Part shown: positions 16,620 to 25,324 of the stretch, in pieces
Position numbering within the stretch: the stretch's first letter is position 1
Layout: the number at the start of each line of letters is the position of its first letter
Notes under the pieces: generated by a model
What the model was told of the DNA's origin: nothing
What the model saw: the letters and a program-made list of their open reading frames with translations, nothing else
Database searches by the model: none
Assembly (NCBI RefSeq): GCF_900129115.1
Contig: NZ_FQUR01000018.1
Coordinates: 1 to 46,964 of the forward strand
Source of the DNA: Thermoanaerobacter uzonensis DSM 18761
GTDB lineage: Bacteria; Bacillota; Thermoanaerobacteria; Thermoanaerobacterales; Thermoanaerobacteraceae
Reading direction: 5' to 3'
Length of the DNA: 46,964 nt
Made by a program: the position numbers and the translations under genes

Positions 16620-16653
16620 ATTTACTATCAACAAATAAAAGAGAAGTGATTGT

Positions 16654-17055
16654 ATGAATTACAAAGTTTGTGCTACAGGTAATAAAATAGAAAAGTTTTA
16701 TTCTGATGCAATAAAAGAATATCAGAAGAGGCTGAGCCGATTTTGCAATATCACTTTTTTGAACTATAAAAATTTTCAAAAATTACATTTTAAAGAAATA
16801 GATAAATATTATAAAATAGTAATATCACCTGCAGGTAAATCTTTGTCTTCAGAGGAATTATCAGAAAAAATAAAAGAGTTTGAACTCACTGGAATAACAG
16901 ATATATTAATAATCATAGGAAATGAAGAAATTCATTGTAATGAGGTCATAAGCATAAGTAGCATGAAAATGAGTTTAGGTTTGACTTCTACTATTTTCTT
17001 TGAACAGTTATATAGGGCATATAAAATTTTAAACAATGAACCTTATCACAAGTGA
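16654..17055 (+). CDS. RlmH-like SPOUT protein with altered SAM site
   Basis: 133-aa paralogue of RlmH, the enzyme that N3-methylates pseudouridine 1915 of 23S rRNA. The N-terminus ([21 protein letters not shown]) and the C-terminus ([17 protein letters not shown]) match RlmH well, including the terminal YHK that forms part of the active site. The middle is shortened, and the SAM-binding GG-rich loop (GGSLG in the neighbour) is replaced by IIGNEEIH. It converges on, and overlaps by 10 bases, a second rlmH that has the opposite defect. A perfect promoter argues that it is expressed. It may be a non-catalytic partner subunit. Confidence 0.75.
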   Translation: MNYKVCATGNKIEKFYSDAIKEYQKRLSRFCNITFLNYKNFQKLHFKEIDKYYKIVISPAGKSLSSEELSEKIKEFELTGITDILIIIGNEEIHCNEVISISSMKMSLGLTSTIFFEQLYRAYKILNNEPYHK

Positions 17056-17513
17056 TTTTCTCCACTAAAAGCTAAATAAATCTGCTCTAAAAGTATAAGT
17101 CTCATAAGCTGGTGAGGAAAAGTCATTTTAGAAAAAGAAAGATTTAAATGAGATTGTTTTTTTATATTTTCCCACAATCCCAACGAACCACCTATTACAA
17201 AGGTCATTTCTCTGTAACCAGATTGAAAAGTAGTCTTTATGAACTGTGAAAACTTGTATGAGTCTATTTCTTTTCCTTCTATAGCAAGAGAAACAACAAA
17301 GCTTCCCTTTTTTATTTTAGAAAGAACCCTCTCTCCTTCTTTACGCAAAATCTCCTCTTTTTCCTTTTGACTTAAATTTTGAGGAGTTTTTTCTTCCTCT
17401 ACTTCTTTAATCTCTATTTCACAATAAGGGCGCAATTTTTTTAAATAAAAATATATACCATTATTTATATAGTTCTCCTTCATTTTCCCAACTGCTATTA
17501 TATGTATTTTCAT
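17046..17513 (-). CDS. rlmH: RlmH, 23S rRNA pseudouridine-1915 N3-methyltransferase, C-terminus altered
   Basis: SPOUT-fold methyltransferase of 155 aa. Start ATG at 17513 ([13 protein letters not shown]) is preferred because GAGGGAAG precedes it. The SAM-binding loop [14 protein letters not shown] is intact, and [21 protein letters not shown] is the conserved dimer/knot segment. The end reads LAFSGENHL instead of the family's RAFKI..EPYHK, so the conserved final YHK is lost. The last 10 bases overlap the 3' end of the opposing paralogue. It is the end of the wal operon, as in Bacillus, where rlmH also lies near the htrA-type gene. Confidence 0.8.
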   Translation of the reverse strand: MKIHIIAVGKMKENYINNGIYFYLKKLRPYCEIEIKEVEEEKTPQNLSQKEKEEILRKEGERVLSKIKKGSFVVSLAIEGKEIDSYKFSQFIKTTFQSGYREMTFVIGGSLGLWENIKKQSHLNLSFSKMTFPHQLMRLILLEQIYLAFSGENHL

Positions 17514-17530
17514 TATTACTTCCCTCATTT

Positions 17531-17698
17531 TTAAACTACAAGGTATTTAGGTGGCTCATCGCAAAAATCACATTTATGAGGTACCAGCCAATCAGTAAAA
17601 GAAACTTCATCCAATTTGTAAATATCCGGTGGCTGTTCGTACACTTCGACAAATTCTTCGATGGCATCCTCTAAATGCTTTTCACACACAACAAACAT
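17531..17698 (-). CDS. CxxH/CxxC small protein (YyzF-like)
   Basis: A 55-aa protein. It starts [18 protein letters not shown] and ends [15 protein letters not shown]. The C5-x2-H8 and C43-x2-C46 pairs make a probable single zinc site, matching the small CxxH/CxxC family seen in Bacillus near htrA and rlmH. AGGAGAGG precedes the ATG. Its place between htrA and rlmH agrees with that synteny. The function is unknown. Confidence 0.82.
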   Translation of the reverse strand: MFVVCEKHLEDAIEEFVEVYEQPPDIYKLDEVSFTDWLVPHKCDFCDEPPKYLVV

Positions 17699-17708
17699 AA
17701 AACCTCTC

Positions 17709-18812
17709 CTATTCTCCGAGAGTTATAGTAGTATATCCTGTCTTTCCCGATACGGTTTGGTACTTAACTTTTATTTTGTCACCTGGATTTTTTTCATAAA
17801 CAATACATTTTAAACTTGTCATAGTATTTACAGGTCTTTCATCTATCTCCAAAATAATATAGCCTTTTTTAATGCCAGCTTTATAAGCAGGACCTTTAGG
17901 GTCAATATCTGCCACATATATCCCCTCATATATATAAACATCTGCGGAAATGTAACTGGCAATTTCCCTATCATAGGCAACTATACCAATATAAGGCGCT
18001 TTAAATGTGCCCGTTTCTACCACTTTTTTTAGTATAGGCTTTACAATATTTATAGGTATAGCAAAGCCCAACCCCTCAGCAGTTGTTACCTTCGCAGTAT
18101 TTATTCCAATTGCATAGCCTTGCGAATCCACTAAAGGCCCTCCGCTATTCCCTGGATTTATAGAAGCATCTGTCTGTATCAAGTCTTCCATGATTCGCGG
18201 TTTTCCATCCTCAGTAATGGGAAGGCTTCTATTTAAAGCGCTTATTATTCCAGAAGTAACCGTTCTTTGAAACCTAAGACCTAAAGGATTTCCAATTGCT
18301 ATTGCGGTTTGTCCTACTGATATCTTGTCAGAATCTCCCAAAGCTATAATTGGTAAATCTTTTTCATCAATTTTTAAAATAGAAAGGTCTAAAACAGGGT
18401 CAGTCCATAAAACTTTACCCGGAAGTATACTGCCATTGCTTAAATATACCTTTATATTTTTGGATTTTTCATTTGCTACATGATTGTTTGTTATGATATA
18501 ACCGTTAGGATTTACTATAAATCCTGAGCCTATACCCTCCACAGCCTTTTCTAAAAAATAATACTCTCTTTGAAATTCTACAGTAGTAATCCCTACAACA
18601 GCAGGAGTATCCTTTTTCGCCACTACTTCCGCTATTGTAGGAGATTCTTTTGTTGGTATCACTATCTCTGTTCTTATTCCTGATGAAGGAGGATAAGGTA
18701 TAGGAATGACTTTACCCCATAAATATTTTGGTGCAATATATATAAATATCAAAGAACTAGCCAAAGTAGTTATAATTACAATAGCAAAAAAACTCTTTAA
18801 TTGACGCTGCAT
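17709..18812 (-). CDS. htrA: Membrane-anchored HtrA-type serine protease with PDZ domain
   Basis: Envelope quality-control protease. The 367-aa protein has one N-terminal membrane anchor (residues 7-27), a trypsin-like domain with the triad H111 (TNNHVAN), D142 (DPVLDLSIL) and S223 (NPGNSGGPLV), and one C-terminal PDZ domain (residues about 270-365). The catalytic domain faces outward. It is in the place of yycK/htrC of the Bacillus wal operon. Its ribosome site and start codon lie inside a strong hairpin, suggesting translational control. Confidence 0.94.
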   Translation of the reverse strand: MQRQLKSFFAIVIITTLASSLIFIYIAPKYLWGKVIPIPYPPSSGIRTEIVIPTKESPTIAEVVAKKDTPAVVGITTVEFQREYYFLEKAVEGIGSGFIVNPNGYIITNNHVANEKSKNIKVYLSNGSILPGKVLWTDPVLDLSILKIDEKDLPIIALGDSDKISVGQTAIAIGNPLGLRFQRTVTSGIISALNRSLPITEDGKPRIMEDLIQTDASINPGNSGGPLVDSQGYAIGINTAKVTTAEGLGFAIPINIVKPILKKVVETGTFKAPYIGIVAYDREIASYISADVYIYEGIYVADIDPKGPAYKAGIKKGYIILEIDERPVNTMTSLKCIVYEKNPGDKIKVKYQTVSGKTGYTTITLGE

Positions 18813-18851
18813 AATATCACCTCATTAAATAGGATGAGATATTATGCAGCG
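18805..18851 (-). promoter_or_regulatory. Hairpin enclosing the htrA ribosome site and start codon
   Basis: Fourteen bases at 18838-18851 are exactly complementary to 18805-18818, and an inner CTCAT/ATGAG pairing extends the stem. In the mRNA the 3' arm contains the AUG and the inner loop side contains GAGGUG. No T-run follows, so it is not an ordinary terminator of murA. Confidence 0.65.
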
Positions 18852-18877
18852 CATTATACTTAAAATTTTATAGTTTT

Positions 18878-20131
18878 TTATTCTTTTACTCTTACTACAT
18901 CAGCACCTAACTGTTGGAGCTTTACTTCCATCGCTTCATAACCCCTATCTATATGATAAACCCCCATAACCTCCGTCGTGCCCTCTGCAGCAAGACCTGC
19001 TATAACCATTGCAGCGCCTCCTCTTAAGTCTGTTGCATTAAGAGGCGCACCTGTCAATTTTTCTACACCTTCAAATATTGCATTTCTTCCCTCTATTCTT
19101 ACTTTTGCTCCCATTTTTTCTAACTCATTTAAATATTTAAATCTATTTTCATAGACATTTTCAGTAATAACACTCATACCATTCGCCAAAGCCAAAAGCA
19201 CCGCAAAGGGCTGTTGCATATCTGTTGGAAAACCCGGATAAGGTAAAGTCCTTATATCAACATGTTTCAAAGGTCCTTCTCTTCTTACTCTTATCACATC
19301 ATCGTATTCTTCAACAATAATACCCATTTCTGTGAGTTTTGCAATGATTGCTTCTAAGTGATTTGGAATTACTCCTTTTATATACACATCACCTTTTGTT
19401 GCGGCAGCTGCCACCATGTAAGTTCCTGCTTCTATTTGGTCAGGAATAATGGTATAGTGGCACCCGTAAAGTTTGTCTACCCCTGTTATCTTTATAGTAT
19501 CTGTACCAGCGCCCTTGATATTTGCCCCCATTGCATTTAAAAAGTTTGCTACATCAACTACATGGGGCTCTTTTGCACAGTTTTCTAATATTGTTACCCC
19601 TTTGGCTTTAACCGATGCCAACATCAAATTTATAGTAGCACCTACGCTTACTACATCAAAATATATATGATTCCCCACCAATTTCTCAGCTTTAATTCTT
19701 ATAAGTCCATGCTCTATGGTAGTTTTTGCCCCTAAAGCTTCAAAACCTTTGATATGCTGGTCAATAGGTCTTACGCCAATATTACATCCCCCTGGCATCG
19801 CAATTACTGCCTCATTAAACTTACTTAAAAGTGCCCCAATAAGATAATAAGAAGCCCTCATTTGGCTCGCCAAATCCCGAGGAGGATAAAAGGAATTTAA
19901 GCCTGTGGGGTCAATTATTACTTCATGCTTTTTCTTTTCTACTTTCCCTCCCAGATGGCGTATCATCTGGGCTAATAATTCTATATCTTTTATATCAGGC
20001 AAATTATCTATCACACTCGGAGTATCAGCCAATAGCGCAGCGGGAAGAATTGCAACAGCAGAATTTTTGGCACCACTTATCTGTACACTTCCTTTAAGAG
20101 GCTTTCCTCCCTTGATTATAAACTTTTCCAT
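18878..20131 (-). CDS. murA: UDP-N-acetylglucosamine 1-carboxyvinyltransferase MurA
   Basis: First committed step of peptidoglycan synthesis: transfers enolpyruvate from PEP to UDP-GlcNAc. Start ATG at 20131 ([14 protein letters not shown]) is the family start, with GAAGGGAAG upstream; 417 aa. The K22-equivalent lies in SGAKNSAV, and the catalytic, fosfomycin-sensitive cysteine is C116 in [12 protein letters not shown]. The late [15 protein letters not shown] is also diagnostic. It is placed between walI and htrA, where Bacillus has walJ. A terminator separates it from walI, so it probably has its own weak promoter (TTGTAA, 17, TAAAGT). Confidence 0.95.
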   Translation of the reverse strand: MEKFIIKGGKPLKGSVQISGAKNSAVAILPAALLADTPSVIDNLPDIKDIELLAQMIRHLGGKVEKKKHEVIIDPTGLNSFYPPRDLASQMRASYYLIGALLSKFNEAVIAMPGGCNIGVRPIDQHIKGFEALGAKTTIEHGLIRIKAEKLVGNHIYFDVVSVGATINLMLASVKAKGVTILENCAKEPHVVDVANFLNAMGANIKGAGTDTIKITGVDKLYGCHYTIIPDQIEAGTYMVAAAATKGDVYIKGVIPNHLEAIIAKLTEMGIIVEEYDDVIRVRREGPLKHVDIRTLPYPGFPTDMQQPFAVLLALANGMSVITENVYENRFKYLNELEKMGAKVRIEGRNAIFEGVEKLTGAPLNATDLRGGAAMVIAGLAAEGTTEVMGVYHIDRGYEAMEVKLQQLGADVVRVKE

Positions 20132-20244
20132 TCTTAATCTTCCCTTCAAATCAATTAAATTAAAATAAGTCAAATGTCATCACAATATATACTTTAATAC
20201 AATTTAAAATATTTTACAAGTATTTAAAGAAGAAAAAGAAAAAA

Positions 20245-20272
20245 GAAGAAGGAGGTATTATTTACCTTCTTC
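20245..20272 (-). terminator. Terminator behind walI
   Basis: GAAGAAGG with GGTA pairs with TACCTTCTTC across the walI stop codon, with one small bulge. On the minus strand it runs into TTTTTTCTTTTTC. Confidence 0.7.
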
Positions 20273-21088
20273 GAAATTTCTTGTATAAGCATTTACGTAA
20301 TATTTATCACCTTCTTCAGTAGTTATCCTCCAAACAGGGACTGCTTCTCCTTTTGTGGCATTGCTCCAGTTAAAATAATAGCCTAATTTTATCTCCTTTA
20401 TTACCATAGGTTTTGTATCCGTCTTTATCTCCACAAGCTTTAAAAGAGCATAAACCGCATCTATCACATCTTTCTTAGCTTTTTCCATTGCAACAGACCC
20501 AAACCAGCATTTTGAAAATTCAAAGCCTTTATCATCTATTTTCCCTTCCATCCATCCACCATCTATAAAATAATCCTTATAGGTTTGAAAATACTTTATC
20601 TTTACCTCTTTACCTTGAAAAATTTTTTCAATTTGTACATTTATTTCTTTAAAATGATAACTATTTATAAAATTATGTATATACTCTTCCTTTTGTGAAG
20701 AAGACATATTTTTAAACTTATCACTTCTTTCAAAATAATAAAAACTTACGCCGTCCACTTTGATGGTTTTATCCTCAAATTTAAAAATTGTATATCTATT
20801 TTCTTTGTACTTTCCATATTTTTGTCCTTTAATAAAATTCTCTAAAACAAAATCTTCATCAAATATTTCTCTCGTTACTTTAATAAGTGGCAGCGGTTCT
20901 TTATTTTGCGGAATTGTAGTCTTTAAAATTATGTTATTTTGTAACAAAACCTCCTTTAAAGAATGTAAATCGTTTCCAGATAAAATATAGGGTTCCGATT
21001 TATTCATTTTAGCAATAGTTAGATATAAAAGAACATTCAAAATCGCAAAAGTGATTATCATCACTGTTTTTGCTTTAGACCAGTTCAT
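20258..21088 (-). CDS. walI: WalI (YycI)-like regulator of the WalK kinase
   Basis: Single-pass membrane protein of 276 aa. It starts MNWSKAKTVMIITFAILNVL, the YycI hallmark (WSK-K-K followed by a membrane helix), and ends with the PepSY/YycI-type strand WRITTEEGDKYYVNAYTR. In Bacillus, WalH and WalI bind WalK in the membrane and lower its activity. It follows walH by 3 bases. It is slightly longer than the Bacillus version. The assignment rests on N-terminus, topology and synteny. Confidence 0.82.
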   Translation of the reverse strand: MNWSKAKTVMIITFAILNVLLYLTIAKMNKSEPYILSGNDLHSLKEVLLQNNIILKTTIPQNKEPLPLIKVTREIFDEDFVLENFIKGQKYGKYKENRYTIFKFEDKTIKVDGVSFYYFERSDKFKNMSSSQKEEYIHNFINSYHFKEINVQIEKIFQGKEVKIKYFQTYKDYFIDGGWMEGKIDDKGFEFSKCWFGSVAMEKAKKDVIDAVYALLKLVEIKTDTKPMVIKEIKLGYYFNWSNATKGEAVPVWRITTEEGDKYYVNAYTRNFEEGK

Positions 21089-21091
21089 AAT

Positions 21092-22381
21092 CTATACCCC
21101 ATTGTAAATCAGCTTCCCATCAAATATGTTTATAAAAAACTCTCTATTATTACTTTTTACTATCCAAACAGGTATAAATTGACCTTCATAATACGCATAA
21201 CCTATTTTTAAATCAGAAAGTGGTTGTTGCCAGCTTATATGCTTTATACCCATTACAAGAGATTGCTTCAATTTTGCATGAGAAATTAAATAGTTTCCAT
21301 TACTCATCAAATCTAAATACAAAACTCGTGCATATTTAATATTCCCATTTAAAATATTTATTTCGATTGGAAAATCCGGCATTTCTTTTTGCAAAATTCG
21401 AAGAGGATAATCAAATATATAATTAAAATAAAAAGTATATTCCCCTTTTTCTTCTTTGAAATCCATCAAATAAATATCATCAACTTTAATCCCTATTTCC
21501 TCCAAAAAGACAATAGATTTTTTAAGTGCAAAATTTTTATCAGTTGAAGAAGGCTCAGAAATGGTATTATAAAACTCTACATACCCATTTTGATATAGTC
21601 GCAAACTTTTTAAGCCATCGGTATAAACAGTACATCCACTATTTTCAGTAATTTTTCTCACAACAGAAATATTCGTAAAAAATTTCTCTAAAAAATGGTG
21701 ATCAGATTCAAAATTTGTTTCTTTATTATATATTTCTTTAATCGAAAAAGTAAGAGAAGGTATGTACACGTTTTTTTCAAAATATGTATTGCCTTCCTCA
21801 TAAACAGATTCACATACACTGACCTTATCTTTAGGCAAATTTTCTATAATGTTTTTTAGAATCTCCATCTTTAAATAATTTAAGCAGTAAAATTTTTTAT
21901 TGGTTGCATCCTTTATAAAAATTTGATTTTTGTCTATATTAACGATAATTTCTTCTACATATATATCGCTATTTATTTTTCTAAACCAGCTATCTCTATT
22001 GGTAAAAATATCTTTTAACAAGTCACCATTTACACTTTTTCCTATTAAAAACCGTATAAATGTACCTTTTTGTGCGTTTTCCCAACTATTATCATCGACT
22101 ACATTTATTTTTTCTTCTTTATTTGAATTAATAAAATCTGCTGTTTTTTTCCATAGAGAAAAAGAAAAATCTCCATTTGACACCAAATATACTTTACCTT
22201 GAATACCAACAAAAGTGTATTCTGGCCTAATTATACGAAAAATGTCCACTTTTGCATTTGTGGACTTTTTATTAATAAAAGATAATTCATTTTGAGGAAA
22301 GGATATCCACAGTTTATAAGTTAAATACACGCTCGTTAAAACAAGAAAAAGCAATAGCAGTGATTTAACTTTTTCCTTCAT
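21092..22381 (-). CDS. walH: WalH (YycH)-like regulator of the WalK kinase
   Basis: 429-aa protein with one N-terminal membrane helix (residues about 7-27) and a large outside part. It contains repeated YycH-type beta segments such as YFEKNVYIPS and GYVEFYNTISEPS, and ends FKIGYAYYEGQFIPVW-like, a PepSY-type finish shared with WalI. Position immediately before walI and after walK supports the call. It is thought to restrain WalK; that role is taken from Bacillus. Confidence 0.82.
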   Translation of the reverse strand: MKEKVKSLLLLFLVLTSVYLTYKLWISFPQNELSFINKKSTNAKVDIFRIIRPEYTFVGIQGKVYLVSNGDFSFSLWKKTADFINSNKEEKINVVDDNSWENAQKGTFIRFLIGKSVNGDLLKDIFTNRDSWFRKINSDIYVEEIIVNIDKNQIFIKDATNKKFYCLNYLKMEILKNIIENLPKDKVSVCESVYEEGNTYFEKNVYIPSLTFSIKEIYNKETNFESDHHFLEKFFTNISVVRKITENSGCTVYTDGLKSLRLYQNGYVEFYNTISEPSSTDKNFALKKSIVFLEEIGIKVDDIYLMDFKEEKGEYTFYFNYIFDYPLRILQKEMPDFPIEINILNGNIKYARVLYLDLMSNGNYLISHAKLKQSLVMGIKHISWQQPLSDLKIGYAYYEGQFIPVWIVKSNNREFFINIFDGKLIYNGV

Positions 22382-22393
22382 TCCTCAAACCCT

Positions 22394-22789
22394 CTATCTT
22401 AAAAGGGATTTTATTATGTCTTCAATAGCAGTAATTGTTATTTGTAAAACCCCATCCTTTTTTGTGAGTATTACATGTCCTTTTATTATTTGCAGCTGAT
22501 CACCTTTATAAGCCTTTATGACAATGTAATTATCTCCATAGCTTAAAGTCAATAATTTTGCAAAAAGCATTGTATCGTCAATAACCCATTTGTTGCTTAA
22601 ATTATCGTTTAAAATAAGCTCTACAACAGTATTAGGTTGTCCACTTCCAGAAATTATAAAATATTTGTTATCTGTCTTTACATCATCTATATTAGTTTTT
22701 ACCGTTATTAGGTCTTGTGCGTATCCGAATGACATAAAAATGGCCATAAATATAATCACTGCTACAAATAAAGCAATTATTTTTTTCAA
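22394..22789 (-). CDS. Small secreted protein in the wal operon
   Basis: Unrecognised 131-aa protein. It uses a TTG start with AGGAGGGATATCC ahead of it. A clear signal peptide (KKIIALFVAVIIFMAIFMSF, cleavage probably after GYA) precedes a short beta-rich domain with YFIISGSGQPNTVVELIL, resembling a bacterial Ig-like or carbohydrate-binding sandwich. It lies between walK and walH, where Bacillus has nothing, and 12 bases before walH. It might sense or bind cell wall; this is inference. Confidence 0.7.
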   Translation of the reverse strand: MKKIIALFVAVIIFMAIFMSFGYAQDLITVKTNIDDVKTDNKYFIISGSGQPNTVVELILNDNLSNKWVIDDTMLFAKLLTLSYGDNYIVIKAYKGDQLQIIKGHVILTKKDGVLQITITAIEDIIKSLLR

Positions 22790-22876
22790 GGATATCCCTC
22801 CTTCTCTTTTATGACTCTATTATACAGTACTATTATTACAGTATTGTTACGGTAATATTAAACTATTATTACAAAT

Positions 22877-24583
22877 TTACTGGTATGGCAGTTTAACCCT
22901 CACTATGGTACCTTTCCCTACTTCGCTTTCTATGCTTACCTCCCCTTTGTGAAGTTCTACAATTTGTTTTACAATAGAAAGTCCTAATCCTGTACCTCCA
23001 AGCTCTCTGGATCTAGCTTTATCTACTCTATAAAACCTTTCAAAAATTCGAGGCAGGTCTTCTTTAGGAATTCCTATACCGTTGTCTTCCACAATGAAGC
23101 TTGCAAAATTTTCATCATATTCTGTTATAACTTTTATCATTCCGCTTTCTGGAGTGTATTTTATAGCATTAGTTACTAAGTTAACTATTACTTGTTCCAT
23201 TTTATCTTTGTCAATATAGACTTGCCTTGGCGCTTCTTGAAGGTCTACGATAAGTTTTTGATTTTTCTTATGAGCTTCAATAGAAAGCCTGTTTATTACA
23301 TAAATTACTACCTCATTTAAATTTTTGTGCTCAAGTTTTAGGTTACTACCTTCAGAATCCATTTTTGATAATAAAAGTAAATCTTTTACAAGACGTGTCA
23401 TCCTATCGGCTTCTGAATCTATTATTTTTAGAAATCTTTTCGAATATTCAGTATCTACATCGCTGTAAAGAAGAGTCTCAACATAGCTTTTTATAGTAGC
23501 AAGAGGAGTTCTAAGCTCATGAGAGACATTTGCCACAAACTCCTTCCTCATGGTATCTAATTTATGTTGTTCCGTAATATCGTGAAGCACATAAACATAT
23601 CCTTCTATTTGTTGATTGTTTTTTAACGGAGCTATGTTAACTGTTAAAACCTTGTTTCCGCAATTCATTGTAGCTACTGCATCTTCTTTTTGTAAATTTA
23701 GTATTCCCTCTATTGGCATCCCTAATTCTAATTTCACATTTAATATTTTTTCGGCAGCCTCATTATAGTGTATTATCTTGCCTTTTGCATCAGTTGCCAC
23801 AACACCATCGGTCATAAATCGTATGATAGCTTCTATTTTCTTTTTTTCACCTTGAATGTCATTTAAAGTCTGCTTTAACCGCAAAGATAAAAAATTAAAC
23901 ATTTCACCTAATTTTCCTATTTCATCATTAGATTTTATCTTTATCGTCACATCAAAATTGCCTTCTGCCATCTTTTGTGCATATTTTGTCACTTCTTTAA
24001 TGGGATCTGTTATAGTTTTGGACAAAATATACCCAAGCACTACAGTAATTCCAACAGCAAAAAGAGTAGCACTCAAAAGAATTAAATTGACATCTGATAG
24101 AGTCTCATATATTCCATTTAAAGAACCGCTGATATACACAACACCATTTATTTTACCATCGCTATTATAAACTGGCATGGCAAAACTTTTTATTTTCCCA
24201 CTAGAATTATAGTCATCAGTAACTTCACTTCCGATTTCCCCTGATAGGGCTTTGACAATAGCGGGAGTCATCATTTTTCCCTTGTCTCCAGTTGAACTGG
24301 CCAAAATATTCCCTTTATTATCCAAAATATATACGTATTTCACATTTGAATTGGGACCCATGTACATATTTATAATGTTTTTTAAACTTTTTGCATCCAT
24401 GTTGTCTTTAAGGGTAAAAGAAATGCCGCGTACCTGCGCTTCAAGGTAATTGTCAAAATTATTCATGTGGTAATTTTCAAGAGATTTATAAAGATATACC
24501 CATATGATTTCCATTGCTACAAGTATTAACAAAGTATATATGAGAATTATTTTCCATTGAATACTTTTAAATCTGCTTTTCAT
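22877..24583 (-). CDS. walK: WalK sensor histidine kinase
   Basis: Membrane kinase that adjusts peptidoglycan metabolism through WalR. The start chosen is ATG at 24583 (MKSRFKSIQWKIILIYTLL), overlapping the walR stop by 17 bases; 568 aa. Order: membrane helix 1 (about 11-30), outer sensor (dCache/PDC-like, about 40-160), membrane helix 2 (165-187), HAMP, PAS (about 250-335), HisKA with H355 in ANVSHELRTP, and HATPase with NLVTNAIKYTP, DNGIGIP, and GTGLGLSIVKQIV. All kinase boxes look intact. Confidence 0.95.
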   Translation of the reverse strand: MKSRFKSIQWKIILIYTLLILVAMEIIWVYLYKSLENYHMNNFDNYLEAQVRGISFTLKDNMDAKSLKNIINMYMGPNSNVKYVYILDNKGNILASSTGDKGKMMTPAIVKALSGEIGSEVTDDYNSSGKIKSFAMPVYNSDGKINGVVYISGSLNGIYETLSDVNLILLSATLFAVGITVVLGYILSKTITDPIKEVTKYAQKMAEGNFDVTIKIKSNDEIGKLGEMFNFLSLRLKQTLNDIQGEKKKIEAIIRFMTDGVVATDAKGKIIHYNEAAEKILNVKLELGMPIEGILNLQKEDAVATMNCGNKVLTVNIAPLKNNQQIEGYVYVLHDITEQHKLDTMRKEFVANVSHELRTPLATIKSYVETLLYSDVDTEYSKRFLKIIDSEADRMTRLVKDLLLLSKMDSEGSNLKLEHKNLNEVVIYVINRLSIEAHKKNQKLIVDLQEAPRQVYIDKDKMEQVIVNLVTNAIKYTPESGMIKVITEYDENFASFIVEDNGIGIPKEDLPRIFERFYRVDKARSRELGGTGLGLSIVKQIVELHKGEVSIESEVGKGTIVRVKLPYQ

Positions 24584-25262
24584 CGCTAAAATAGTAACCA
24601 ACCCCTCTTTTTGTGTGAATAAGCTTGGGGTTACTGGGGTCATCTTCTATTTTTTCTCTCAGTCTTCTTATGGTGACATCTACAGTTCTAATATCACCCA
24701 GGTATTCATAACCCCATACTTTTTCTAATAGCATTTCGCGAGAAAAAATAAGCCCTTTGTTTAAAATGAGAAATCTCAAAAGTTCAAACTCTCTAGAGGT
24801 AAGTTCTATCTCTTTATTGTTTTTTTCTATTTTATATTTTGACATATCAATTTTTAAATTTTTTACGTAGATAACATTCCCAGGCTCATTTCCATTTAAA
24901 CTAATTCTCCTTAAATTAGCTTTTACTCTTGCTATGAGTTCTCTTACAGAAAAAGGTTTTGTTATGTAATCATCAGCTCCCAATTCCAATCCCAGTACTT
25001 TGTCTACTTCTTCCTCTTTAGCCGTCAGCATCAAAATAGGTATGGTCATTGACTGCCTTAGAGTCCTTAACACTGAAAAACCGTCTAATTTAGGCAACAT
25101 CACATCAAGTATTATTAAATCTGGATTTTGTTCTTTTGCTATTTTTAAAGCTTCTTCCCCATCATAAGCTTCATAAGTTATGTATCCCTCTTTTTCCAGA
25201 TTGTATTTGATTATCTCAACTATAGGCTTCTCATCATCAACTATAAGTATTCTGTAACTCAT
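24567..25262 (-). CDS. walR: WalR response regulator (OmpR/PhoB family)
   Basis: Transcription factor of the cell-wall two-component system. The 231-aa protein has the receiver acidic pair DD (9-10), phospho-acceptor D53 (LIILDVMLP), the T/S switch (MLTAKEEE) and K in YITKPFSVREL, then a winged-helix DNA-binding domain with GYEYLGDIRTVDVTIRRLREK as recognition region. It heads the operon and overlaps walK. Synteny with walHI, htrA and rlmH downstream supports WalR over PhoP-type relatives. Confidence 0.94.
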   Translation of the reverse strand: MSYRILIVDDEKPIVEIIKYNLEKEGYITYEAYDGEEALKIAKEQNPDLIILDVMLPKLDGFSVLRTLRQSMTIPILMLTAKEEEVDKVLGLELGADDYITKPFSVRELIARVKANLRRISLNGNEPGNVIYVKNLKIDMSKYKIEKNNKEIELTSREFELLRFLILNKGLIFSREMLLEKVWGYEYLGDIRTVDVTIRRLREKIEDDPSNPKLIHTKRGVGYYFSDEKQI

Positions 25263-25293
25263 TTTAGTTCCCCCTTGTCCTTTTTATAGGGTT

Positions 25294-25324
25294 AAAGCAA
25301 GAAGAGCAATGCTCTTCTTGCTTT
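25294..25324 (-). terminator. Strong hairpin between the peptidase gene and walR
   Basis: A 15-bp perfect inverted repeat (25294-25308 with 25310-25324) overlaps the stop codon of the upstream gene. On the minus strand only three Ts follow, so it may slow rather than end transcription or protect the message end. Confidence 0.6.

Noticed and set aside
16526..16653. Possible T-box leader for tyrS
   Set aside because: Only about 125 bases separate tyrS from the divergent gene, both promoters fit inside, and no T-box sequence or specifier stem is seen.
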